Below are positions 27,767 through 36,017 of a DNA stretch of 64,000 nucleotides, piece by piece. The stretch is from Streptomyces sp. NBC_01463 (GTDB taxonomy: Bacteria > Actinomycetota > Actinomycetes > Streptomycetales > Streptomycetaceae): the NCBI GenBank assembly GCA_036227345.1, contig CP109468.1:4340001-4404000 (forward strand), in the 5' to 3' direction. Both the position numbers and the translations under genes were made by a program. Within the stretch, counting starts at the first letter, position 1. Every line of letters starts with the position of its first letter. The notes below the pieces were generated by a model. The model was given only the letters and a program-made list of their open reading frames with translations. It was not told the DNA's origin and did not search any database.

Positions 27767-29074
27767 GTGGTGATGCGCGTACGGAGCTGGCGCCGAGGCT
27801 GGCAGGAGCGCGGCAAGATGGAGCGGATCGACCTGTACTCGCGGTTCACCATCTCCTCGATCCCCTGGCTCTTCGCCCTGTCGTGGCAGCTGGCGCCGTT
27901 CAAGGAGGACATCCGCCACGAGCCGCTCCCGCTGGCGCTCGGTGCGGCGCTGCTTCTGGTGAGCCTGACGCAGTGCCTGCTGAGCAACCGCAACGTCCGT
28001 CCCTCGTACGAGCACTACCTCGGCGTCTCCGAGTTCCCCCGCCGGCGGATGGTCGCGCCGCTCGTCCTGCTGGTGCTGGGCGTGGGCCTGCTGGCGGCGC
28101 TGGCCGCGGTGGACGGGATCAACAGCCCCGGGCTGCTCCTCATGACCCTGAACGCACCGATGGCGTTCGTGATCACGCGAGTGCTCCTCGTCCCCGTCCG
28201 CACGTTCTTGTTCGAGTCGCTCCTGCTCGTCGCCGTGACCACCGGCACCCTCGCTGCGGCCGGGGTTCGGGGCGGCCCCCTCGCGGGGATCGTGCCGACC
28301 ACGCTCTTCGGCTGTGTGCTGGTCCTGATCTCGGTACGGCCCAGCGCCTGGAGTCTGAGTGTGATGTGGCAGGCCGAGGGGGCCCGGGACATACAGGCCA
28401 GGCTCGCGGTCGCCGAGGAGCGGCTGCGGTTCGGGCGGGACCTGCATGACGTGATGGGCCGCAATCTCGCGGTGATCGCGCTGAAGAGCGAACTGGCGGT
28501 GGAGCTCGCCCAGCGCGGCAGGCCCGAGGCGGTGGACCAGATGGTCGAGGTGCAGCGGATAGCCCGCGCTTCGCAGCAGGAGGTGCGCGATGTCGTGCGG
28601 GGTTACCGGGAGGTCGATCTGAGTACGGAACTGGCGGGGGCCCAAGGCGTGTTGCGGGCGGCCGGCATCGACTGTGCGGTGACCGCCGACGACGGCGGAG
28701 GCATGCCCGCGCCCGTCCAGTCGGCGCTCGGCTGGGTGGTGCGCGAGGCCGCGACCAATGTGCTGCGGCACGGCGATCCCCGCCGCTGCACGATCAGGCT
28801 CGGTGTCTCGGCGGATGCGGTGGTGCTCGATGTGGAGAACGACGGGGCGCCCGCGGCCGCAACCGGGAAGGCGGGCTCCGGGCTGGCCGGACTGCGTGAA
28901 CGGCTCGGCGCGATCGACGGCTCGCTCGACGCGGCCCCGGCGGGTGACGGACTGTTCCGGCTGACGGCGAGGATCCCGCTGGCCCGCACGGAATCGCGGG
29001 CACCCGCCGGTCGCACATCCGGTGACATGGCGCGTACGGCTGCCCGGGCGGCCCTGGTGGAGGAACGACGATGA
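27767..29074 (+). CDS. NarL-type sensor histidine kinase (HisKA_3)
   Basis: The product has 435 residues. About five or six N-terminal membrane segments (30-170) have no large extracellular domain, so it probably senses within the membrane. The phospho-acceptor is His227 in RDLHDVMGRNLAVI. The ATPase part has REAATNVLRH and GSGLAGLRERL. This architecture matches DesK-like kinases. The GTG at 27767 has GAGGAAGG 7 bases upstream and lies 13 bases after the permease stop. Confidence 0.92.
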   Translation: MVMRVRSWRRGWQERGKMERIDLYSRFTISSIPWLFALSWQLAPFKEDIRHEPLPLALGAALLLVSLTQCLLSNRNVRPSYEHYLGVSEFPRRRMVAPLVLLVLGVGLLAALAAVDGINSPGLLLMTLNAPMAFVITRVLLVPVRTFLFESLLLVAVTTGTLAAAGVRGGPLAGIVPTTLFGCVLVLISVRPSAWSLSVMWQAEGARDIQARLAVAEERLRFGRDLHDVMGRNLAVIALKSELAVELAQRGRPEAVDQMVEVQRIARASQQEVRDVVRGYREVDLSTELAGAQGVLRAAGIDCAVTADDGGGMPAPVQSALGWVVREAATNVLRHGDPRRCTIRLGVSADAVVLDVENDGAPAAATGKAGSGLAGLRERLGAIDGSLDAAPAGDGLFRLTARIPLARTESRAPAGRTSGDMARTAARAALVEERR

Positions 29075-29682
29075 CCGCGGTACGGGTGCTGCTCGCCGAC
29101 GACGAGCACCTGATCCGGGGCGCACTCGCCGCCCTGCTCGCGCTGGAGGACGATCTGGTGGTGGTCGCGGAGGCCGCGACCGGCCCCGAGGCCCTCGCCA
29201 TGGCGCGGGCGCACCACCCCGATGTGGCGGTCCTGGACCTGGAGATGCCGGGGGCTGACGGTGTGAGCGTCGCCACATCGATACGGGCCGAACTCCCGGG
29301 CTGCCGCACCATGATCGTGACGAGCCACGGCCGCCCTGGGCATCTCAAGCGGGCACTCGCGGCAGGCGTCCGGGCGTTCGTGCCGAAGACCGTCAGCGCC
29401 AGACAGCTGGCCGGGATCATCCGCACCGTGCATGCCGGAAACCGCTATGTGGACCCGGAGTTGGCGGCCGACGCGATCGCTGCCGGGGACTCGCCGCTGA
29501 CCGTGCGCGAGGCGGAGGTGCTGGAGCTGGCGGCGGACGGAGCGCCGGTCGCCGAGATCGCGGAGCGGGCGTCCCTGTCGCAGGGGACGGTGCGGAACTA
29601 CCTCTCGGCGGCGGCCGCGAAGCTCGGGGCGGAGAACCGTCACGCCGCGGTGCGTCTCGCCCGCGAGCGGGGATGGGTATAG
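29071..29682 (+). CDS. NarL/LuxR-type response regulator
   Basis: The product has 203 residues. The receiver domain has acidic residues Asp10/Asp11 and phospho-acceptor Asp56 (VAVLDLEMPGADG). The C-terminal LuxR-type helix-turn-helix is LTVREAEVLELAADGAPVAE, then IAERASLSQGTVRNYLSAAAAKL. It overlaps the kinase gene by ATGA. The dyad upstream of the operon is the obvious candidate target, giving autoregulation of the exporter. Confidence 0.94.
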   Translation: MTAVRVLLADDEHLIRGALAALLALEDDLVVVAEAATGPEALAMARAHHPDVAVLDLEMPGADGVSVATSIRAELPGCRTMIVTSHGRPGHLKRALAAGVRAFVPKTVSARQLAGIIRTVHAGNRYVDPELAADAIAAGDSPLTVREAEVLELAADGAPVAEIAERASLSQGTVRNYLSAAAAKLGAENRHAAVRLARERGWV

Positions 29683-29704
29683 TAGTCCTCGCGCTTCGGC
29701 GCTT

Positions 29705-29777
29705 GCGGACGTAGCTCAGTTGGTAGAGCGCAACCTTGCCAAGGTTGAGGTCGCCAGTTCGAACCTGGTCGTCCGCT
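29705..29777 (+). tRNA. tRNA-Gly (anticodon GCC), copy 2
   Basis: It is identical over all 73 bases to the copy at 25681-25753. It starts 22 bases after the response-regulator gene and has its own terminator. Confidence 0.97.
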
Positions 29778-29786
29778 CGGTTCAGC

Positions 29787-29820
29787 AAGAAGCCCCCGGC
29801 CCTTCGGCCGGGGGCTTCTT
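29787..29820. terminator. Bidirectional terminator for tRNA-Gly copy 2 and purC
   Basis: A perfect 15-bp stem (AAGAAGCCCCCGGCC) has a CTTC loop. It lies between the tRNA (+) and the purC stop (-), 16 bases beyond the latter. Confidence 0.88.
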
Positions 29821-29836
29821 CGTGTGCGGCGGGTGC

Positions 29837-30751
29837 CTACTTCCAGGGCGTACCGGTGAGGAGTTCGTACGCCTCCAGGTACTTGGCGCGGGTCGCGTCC
29901 ACGATCTCCTGCGGCAGCGCCGGCGGCGGCTGCTCGCTCTTGCGGTCCCAGCCGGAGGCCGGGGAGGTCAGCCAGTCGCGGACGAACTGCTTGTCGTACG
30001 ACGGCTGGGCGTGGCCCGGCTCCCAGGTGGCGGCCGGCCAGAAGCGGGAGGAGTCCGGGGTCAGCACCTCGTCGGCGATGATCAGTTCCTCGCCGCCGTC
30101 GGCGGTGGGCGTGAAGCCGAACTCGAACTTCGTGTCCGCGAGGATGATCCCGCGCTCGCGGGCGATGTCGCGGGCCCGGCTGTACACGTCCAGCGTCGTG
30201 CGGCGCAGCTGTGAGGCGGTCTCGGCGCCGACCTGGCGGGCCACTTCCTCGTAGCTGACGTTCTCGTCGTGGTCGCCGACGGCCGCCTTGGTGGCGGGGG
30301 TGAAGATCGGCGCCGGCAGCTCGGAGCCGTCGACGAGGCCCTCGGGGAGGGCGAGACCGCAGACGGTGCGGGACGCGTCGTACTCGACCAGGCCGGAGCC
30401 GGTCAGATAGCCGCGGGCGACGCACTCGACCGGGACCATCCGCAGGGACTTGCAGATGGTGGTGCGGCCGGCCCAGTCCGCCGGGGCGCCGGGGGGCAGC
30501 TCTGTGGACAGGACGTGGTTCGGCACCAGATCGGCGAGCTGGTCGAACCACCACAGCGAGAGCTGGGTCAGGACGCGGCCCTTGTCCGGGATCTCGGTGG
30601 GCAGGACCCAGTCGTACGCGGACATCCGGTCGCTGGCGACCATGACGAGGTCACCGGCCTCGTTCCGGTACAGGTCACGCACCTTGCCCGTGTGCAGGTG
30701 GGTGAGCCCCGGAACCTGCACGGGCTCGGGCTTTTCTACGAATCCGGACAC
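29837..30751 (-). CDS. purC: SAICAR synthetase
   Basis: The product has 304 residues, the long actinobacterial/yeast-like form. It joins CAIR with aspartate. Motifs are GKVRDLYRN, SAYDWVLPTEIPDKG, VECVARGYLTGSG, GIILADTKFEFG and LTPDSSRFWPA. The GTG start has GGAGG 4 bases upstream. It is monocistronic, 115 bases downstream of the dimethylformamidase-like gene on the same strand. Confidence 0.97.
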   Translation of the reverse strand: MSGFVEKPEPVQVPGLTHLHTGKVRDLYRNEAGDLVMVASDRMSAYDWVLPTEIPDKGRVLTQLSLWWFDQLADLVPNHVLSTELPPGAPADWAGRTTICKSLRMVPVECVARGYLTGSGLVEYDASRTVCGLALPEGLVDGSELPAPIFTPATKAAVGDHDENVSYEEVARQVGAETASQLRRTTLDVYSRARDIARERGIILADTKFEFGFTPTADGGEELIIADEVLTPDSSRFWPAATWEPGHAQPSYDKQFVRDWLTSPASGWDRKSEQPPPALPQEIVDATRAKYLEAYELLTGTPWK

Positions 30752-30865
30752 GCTGCCTCCGCGTAGGTTGATCCAGGAGCTGTTCCGATTGTCCCGTATC
30801 CGGGTGCGGGCGGCTTCGGAGGGGTGGCGGACGCGGCTCCGGGCGGGGGCGGGGCGCCCGTTCCC

Positions 30866-32329
30866 TCAGGCGCGCTTGCAGATGCGGTCGAGGAGGTTGG
30901 CCGTGGCCCGCTGGATGCGCGGGTCCACATGGCCGGGCCGGTCCAGGGCCGGGGACCAGGCGAAGGTGCCGGAGGCGAAGACGAGCGCGCCCGACGGCGC
31001 CCGGTACAGGGATGTCTCCTGGTGGCGCGTCACGCCGTCGCTGTCCAGGTACGGCGAGTGCGCGAGGAGGATGCGGTTGTCGTGCTCGGGAAGCGTGGTG
31101 CGCGGGAAGTAGCGGTCGGCCTCCCCGGCGACCAGGCCGTCGATCTCGTCGCCCTCGACGGCACCGGTCGCGTCCCAGAGCCAGTGCTCCGCGTTCCGCA
31201 CGACCAGGGGGTGGGGGTCGGGGACCCGGCCCGCGTACTGGATGCCGAGCAGTTGCTGCTCGGGGCGGTCGATCTCGCGCCAGAGCGCGGGCTTCCCCGG
31301 GCCGCGGCGCTTGCGGCAGGTGAGCAGGCGGTCGGGGACGCCGGAGGGCGACGGCGCGAGGCTGACCTGCCAGTACATGGTGTTGGCGGAGAGGAAGACG
31401 AGCGAGGTGCCGTGGTCGCGGGCGGCTTCGGCGGTACGGCGCATGGGCACCGACCAGTACTCGTCGTGGCCGGGGAAGACCAGGCCCCGGTAGCGGCTCG
31501 GGTCGATCCGGCCGGCGTGCAGGTCGCGGGTGTCGGCGTAGGCGATGTCGTAGCCGTAGCGCTCGGCCCAGCGGATGAAGTCGTAGGCATGGCCCACATG
31601 GAGCGGGAGGCCCGCGCCCGCGTAGGGGCGGTCGAAGGAGACCGTGACCGCCGCGTCCTCCTCGCCCAGCAGCCGGCCCTGTTCGTCCCAGGCGTGGTAG
31701 AGGCTGGCGCCGGTCCGGCCGTCCTCGGGGTAGAGGTTGTACGCCTGCCACGTGATGTCCGGGAGCACCAGCAGCAGGTCGGCCGGGTGGTCGTCGCGCA
31801 CCGTGAACGGGATGTGGGAGCGGTAGCCGTCGACCGTGGTCAGCACCGCGACGTAGGCACCGATCGACCAGTACGTCGGGATCTGCAGCCGCCAGGACTG
31901 CCACCAGTGGTGGCAGGAGACCGTGCGGTCGGCGGTGAGGGGCGGCGGCTGGACGATGCCGGAGAGCCGCGGGCTCGTGGTGATCTTGGCGGCGCCGTCG
32001 CCGCCGTAGTGGCCGATCCGGTAGATGTCCACGGAGAACTGCTGGGGCGGGTCCACGGTGATGTGGAAGTCGATCGCCTCGCCGGGGGCGGCGGCGCCGG
32101 TGGAGATGAAGCCCTTGATCTGACGGCGGACGTCGTCGGCGGTACGGGTGCCGCCGCCGGTGGAGCCGCGGGGCAGGGTGGGGTCGGCGTACCAGGGGAC
32201 GACCTGGCCGGTGTCGTCGAAGTAGTTCTCACTGCCGCGCAGCCAGGGGAGCGGCCCCTGGCCGAAGGGATCGGTGACGGCGTGCGCGAGGGCACCCGAT
32301 TCCCAACGGCGAATCTGCTCCGCCCCCAT
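30866..32329 (-). CDS. N,N-dimethylformamidase beta-subunit-like protein
   Basis: The product has 487 residues. It resembles the large-subunit C-terminal region of N,N-dimethylformamidase, a mononuclear-iron amidohydrolase. It has a beta-rich N-terminal part (GEAIDFHITVDPPQQFSVDI), then the class-I-glutaminase-like core with VFPGHDEYWSVPMRR and SANTMYWQ. Tyr residues in these motifs are where the family binds iron, but I cannot confirm all ligands. No small alpha subunit lies next to it. The real substrate in Streptomyces is not known, and dimethylformamide is unlikely to be the natural one. The ATG has GGGAGGG upstream. Confidence 0.85.
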   Translation of the reverse strand: MGAEQIRRWESGALAHAVTDPFGQGPLPWLRGSENYFDDTGQVVPWYADPTLPRGSTGGGTRTADDVRRQIKGFISTGAAAPGEAIDFHITVDPPQQFSVDIYRIGHYGGDGAAKITTSPRLSGIVQPPPLTADRTVSCHHWWQSWRLQIPTYWSIGAYVAVLTTVDGYRSHIPFTVRDDHPADLLLVLPDITWQAYNLYPEDGRTGASLYHAWDEQGRLLGEEDAAVTVSFDRPYAGAGLPLHVGHAYDFIRWAERYGYDIAYADTRDLHAGRIDPSRYRGLVFPGHDEYWSVPMRRTAEAARDHGTSLVFLSANTMYWQVSLAPSPSGVPDRLLTCRKRRGPGKPALWREIDRPEQQLLGIQYAGRVPDPHPLVVRNAEHWLWDATGAVEGDEIDGLVAGEADRYFPRTTLPEHDNRILLAHSPYLDSDGVTRHQETSLYRAPSGALVFASGTFAWSPALDRPGHVDPRIQRATANLLDRICKRA

Positions 32330-32509
32330 GACGCATCCCTCCCTCAGGCCCCCGGAACAACAGTGGTGCGCCGACTGTCAGCGCCGGTCCCCAGCACATC
32401 ACATAACGCATGCACTCCGTCACCGTTCGTCGCGAATTGACGTGAACGGAACCTGGTGTTCCGGATATCGGGAGCCGGCCGCGTCAACAGCCGTCTCCCC
32501 AGACCTGTT

Positions 32510-34237
32510 TCAGACGAGACGGACGGGCTTGTCGGTGCGCACGCCGACCGAGGCGAGCCACGACCGCAGGGGGCCGGCGTCACCGTCCTCGACCAGGCTG
32601 AGGACCGGGCTGCCGAGATCGGCCGGGCGTTCGCCGTCGACCAGCAGGGCGGGGCCGTCGAGCCAGTCCAGACCGGGTGCCGCGCCCGCCGTGTCGACGG
32701 CTGCGCAGCAGACCATCGCCGCGACGTGGTCGGCGAGCAGCTCGGTGCCCGTACGGGGCGGCTGGAGCGGGAAGAGCGGCAGGGGATCGGGTCCCCAGAG
32801 GTCCAGCACGTCCCCTCCCGCGTCACCGGAGCCGCCGGTCACCGGTTGCGGGGCCAGCGCCTCGTCCCGGGCCACCGCCGCACTGATCCCTGCCGCGAGC
32901 TCCTCGCCACCGCCCTCGCCCACGGCGAGGTGCTCGACGACGCGCGCCAGCGTGGGCACCCCGGCGCACGCGGTGTCGGAACCGGCGCCGGACGCGGGCG
33001 GCACGCCCATGGCGTCCAGGACGCGGTGCAGCCGGGCCGCCTCGGCACGCCACTTCCGGTCGACGACCTCTTCCGGATACTGCTGCCAGTCCACCGGGGC
33101 CCAGTCGGGGCCGGTCTCCGCGGGGCCGCCGTGGAAGAGCCGGGCGGCCAGCAGGGACGCCGCCTCGTCGGCCGCTCCCGGTTCCTCCAGGAGATCGCAG
33201 GCCGGGCGCTCACCGAGCCGGGAGGTGAACCCCTCGGCCAGCCGGTCGCGCCGGGAGAGCTCGGTGAGGGCCGAGACCACACCCGCGTCCAGCCGTGAGG
33301 GCCAGCGGCCCATCCGCCAGGCGGGGAGCGCGACCCGGGTGAGCAGCCGGTCCCAGCCCGCGTAGGCGAGACCGACCTGTTCCTGCGCGACGATCCGCAG
33401 CCCGTAGTCCACGGTCTGGGCACGGGTCGACGCCGCGGCCGCTACGCCTCGCTCCATCTCCGCCGCATGGCCGCGACAACTGCGCAGCAGCAGCCGGGCG
33501 ATCCTGCCGATGAACAGACGCGGCAGCCGCAGGACCCTGCGCACAGGACCCTGTACGGGCAAGGCCGCATCGGCGACCACACCGTCCAGGCCGCGCACGA
33601 AGCGCCGGGCCGCGGCTATGTCGGGGTGGGCGGAGGGGCCCGTGCCTGCGACGACCGGGGCGAGCACCGCCCGCAGCTCCGCGACCCGCATCCACCACAG
33701 GAAGGGGGAACCGATGACCAGCACGGGCGCCGCCTGAACCCTGCGCCCGCGTCCCGGCCGACGGCCGTCCGCCGGACCGCTCGGGTCCTGCCGCGCGGCC
33801 TCCTTGGCCGCCCGGTCCGCGGCCGGGTGGGTGCGGTCCTCCAGCCAGCTGTCGCAGTCGGGCGTGAGCGCTATGGCCGAGGGCGCGGGCACACCGAGCC
33901 GCTCCGCCAGATCACGGACCAGCCGGTAGAGATCCGGGGCCGCCTTCTCGCTCAGCGGGACGGTCGGGCTGACCGCCGGCTTCGCCCGTACGACCGCGAC
34001 CGCGACGGCGGCCGCGACCAGCAGGACGACGACGGCGCAGGCCGTCACGGCCCAGCGCACCGTGTCCCAGCCGCTGCCGACGGCGAAGCCCTGCCCGCCC
34101 GCGGCGAACAGCACGACGGCGAGCGCTGCCGGAAGCAGCGCGACTGCTGTTGCCCTGCTGCGGATGCGCAGCAGGACGAGAGCCCGGGCGCGCGCTGCCT
34201 GCGCACCCAGCTCCTCACCTGTACCGGTACCGGACAC
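32510..34237 (-). CDS. Membrane protein related to M48 peptidases, zinc motif lost
   Basis: The product has 575 residues. Two membrane helices (about 31-47 and 63-83) are followed by a domain whose order matches M48 (HtpX/Ste24-like) peptidases. LSEKAAPDLYRLVRDLAERL is followed by GVPAPSAIALTP, then PVLVIGSPFLWWMRVAELRAVLAP. At the place of the catalytic HExxH, this protein has P194-V-V-A-G198, and a downstream HPDIAAARR survives. The C-terminal half is Asp/Ala-rich without recognisable domains. It is probably not a protease; a binding or regulatory role is inferred. The gene is flanked by unrelated genes. Confidence 0.75.
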   Translation of the reverse strand: MSGTGTGEELGAQAARARALVLLRIRSRATAVALLPAALAVVLFAAGGQGFAVGSGWDTVRWAVTACAVVVLLVAAAVAVAVVRAKPAVSPTVPLSEKAAPDLYRLVRDLAERLGVPAPSAIALTPDCDSWLEDRTHPAADRAAKEAARQDPSGPADGRRPGRGRRVQAAPVLVIGSPFLWWMRVAELRAVLAPVVAGTGPSAHPDIAAARRFVRGLDGVVADAALPVQGPVRRVLRLPRLFIGRIARLLLRSCRGHAAEMERGVAAAASTRAQTVDYGLRIVAQEQVGLAYAGWDRLLTRVALPAWRMGRWPSRLDAGVVSALTELSRRDRLAEGFTSRLGERPACDLLEEPGAADEAASLLAARLFHGGPAETGPDWAPVDWQQYPEEVVDRKWRAEAARLHRVLDAMGVPPASGAGSDTACAGVPTLARVVEHLAVGEGGGEELAAGISAAVARDEALAPQPVTGGSGDAGGDVLDLWGPDPLPLFPLQPPRTGTELLADHVAAMVCCAAVDTAGAAPGLDWLDGPALLVDGERPADLGSPVLSLVEDGDAGPLRSWLASVGVRTDKPVRLV

Positions 34238-34425
34238 GGCCGGACGTCACCCCCTCTGCCCCCACGGCGGTGTTGCTCACTCCCCCACTGTGGCACCCGT
34301 CACTGACATCGCAATGCCGGTGGGCCAAGTGCCGGAACGCTTGCGCCGCACCCTAGTTGGGGCTTCGGTGGGCGTCATCCGGATGGCTCAGCCGTCACTC
34401 GATGGAATGGCTTTGGGCAAAGGTG

Positions 34426-34462
34426 CTGACGCGCCGCTGTCCATGGGGCAGCGGCGCGTCAG
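34426..34462 (-). terminator. Candidate terminator of purD
   Basis: A perfect 14-bp stem (CTGACGCGCCGCTG) with a 9-base loop lies 56 bases beyond the purD stop. It stands between two genes on the same strand. Confidence 0.75.
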
Positions 34463-34518
34463 TGGTGGTCGGAGCGGTACGGCTGAGGTGTCCGTGGCTC
34501 TCGTCGGACGGGTGCGGC

Positions 34519-35769
34519 TCAGGCCTCCGCGGCCTTCTTCGCGATGTCCGTACGGAGCTGGGAGCCGTCGAGCCGGATCCGGGCCGCCGCCGCGTAGGCG
34601 CGCTCACGGGCGCCCGCGAGGTCCTTGGCGGTCGCGGTCACGGAAAGCACCCGTCCGCCGGCGCTGACCACGGTGTCGCCGTCCCTGCGGGTCCCGGCGT
34701 GCAGGACGTACGCATGCGGGGCATCCTGTGCCGCGACCTCGTCGAGCCCCTCGATCGGATCACCCGTTCGCGGGGTGTCCGGGTAGTTGTGCGAGGCGAT
34801 GACCACGGTGACCGCGGCCTCGTCCCGCCACTTCAGCGGGGGCAGCTCGTCCAGAGTGCCGTTGGCCGAGCCCAGCAGGACACCGGCCAGCGGGGTCTTC
34901 AGACGGGCCAGGACCACCTGGGTCTCCGGGTCGCCGAACCGGGCGTTGAACTCGATGACCCGTACGCCGCGCGAGGTGATCGCGAGGCCCGCGTACAGCA
35001 GCCCGGAGAAGGGCGTACCGCGGCGGCGGAGCTCGTCGACGGTCGGCTGGAGGACCGACTGCATGACCTCGTCCACCAGCTTCGGGTCCGCCCACGGCAG
35101 CGGGGAGTACGCGCCCATGCCGCCGGTGTTCGGGCCCTCGTCGTTGTCGAGGGCCCGCTTGAAGTCCTGGGCGGGCTGGAGCGGCAGCACGGTGGTGCCG
35201 TCGGTGATCGCGAAGAGGCTCACCTCGGGGCCGTCGAGGAACTCCTCGATGACCACGCGGTCGCAGGCCAGCGCGTGTGTACGGGCCGCGTCGATGTCGT
35301 CGGTGACGACGACGCCCTTGCCTGCGGCGAGACCGTCGTCCTTGACGACGTACGGGGCGCCGAACGCGTCGAGGGCGGTGTCGATCTCCGCGGGCGTGGT
35401 GCAGACGTAGCTGCGGGCGGTCGGAACACCCGCCCCGGCCATCACGTCCTTGGCGAAGGCCTTGGAGCCCTCGAGCCGGGCCGCCTCGCCGGACGGGCCG
35501 AAGCAGGGGATGCCGGCGGCGCGCACGGCGTCGGCGACCCCGGCGACAAGCGGCGCCTCCGGGCCGACGACCACCAGCTCGGCGCCCAGTTCAGTGGCGA
35601 GGCGCGCGACGGCAGCGCCGTCGAGGGCGTCGACCGGGTGCAGTTCGGCCACCTCTGCGATGCCGGCGTTGCCGGGAGCGCAGTACAGAGCGGTGACGTC
35701 GGGGTCGAGGGAGAGAGAGCGGCACAGGGCGTGTTCGCGGGCGCCGCCGCCGATGACGAGGACCTTCAC
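34519..35769 (-). CDS. purD: Phosphoribosylamine-glycine ligase (GAR synthetase)
   Basis: The product has 416 residues with the ATP-grasp fold. The N-terminus is [18 protein letters not shown]. Further motifs are [57 protein letters not shown] and [10 protein letters not shown]. It catalyses the second step of purine synthesis. The frame continues 600 bases further upstream, but the GTG at 35769 matches the family N-terminus. A TAGGCT -10 element 7 bases before it supports this start and a leaderless mRNA. Confidence 0.97.
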   Translation of the reverse strand: MKVLVIGGGAREHALCRSLSLDPDVTALYCAPGNAGIAEVAELHPVDALDGAAVARLATELGAELVVVGPEAPLVAGVADAVRAAGIPCFGPSGEAARLEGSKAFAKDVMAGAGVPTARSYVCTTPAEIDTALDAFGAPYVVKDDGLAAGKGVVVTDDIDAARTHALACDRVVIEEFLDGPEVSLFAITDGTTVLPLQPAQDFKRALDNDEGPNTGGMGAYSPLPWADPKLVDEVMQSVLQPTVDELRRRGTPFSGLLYAGLAITSRGVRVIEFNARFGDPETQVVLARLKTPLAGVLLGSANGTLDELPPLKWRDEAAVTVVIASHNYPDTPRTGDPIEGLDEVAAQDAPHAYVLHAGTRRDGDTVVSAGGRVLSVTATAKDLAGARERAYAAAARIRLDGSQLRTDIAKKAAEA

Positions 35770-35776
35770 GGGGTGC

Positions 35777-35782
35777 AGCCTA
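35777..35782 (-). promoter_or_regulatory. -10 element of purD (leaderless start)
   Basis: TAGGCT on the minus strand is followed by 7 bases and the GTG of purD. There is no purine-rich ribosome binding site in between. Confidence 0.6.
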
Positions 35783-36017
35783 GCCGCCGGGGCACGGCGC
35801 CCTTGACGGCCGCCGCTCCGTGGACACGGCGGCGACCGGGCGGGAGGGGCTCGGCGCGGGGGTTCGGGGGGCTGGGGCCTCTCGGGGAGAGGGGCCCGGG
35901 GCCGAGCGTCCGGGGCCTCTCTTACCGCCGGGGTCGGCGCGAGGGCCCTGGAGTGGAGGGCCTCTCCGCGGGCCGGGCTCGGGGGACCGTTGGAACAGCG
36001 CGCCCCCACCACCCGCC

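Noticed and set aside
25681..29777. Duplicate tRNA-Gly genes as attachment sites of an integrated element
   Set aside because: Both tRNAs are complete and there is no integrase, excisionase or replication gene between them. The enclosed operon looks like ordinary chromosomal genes.
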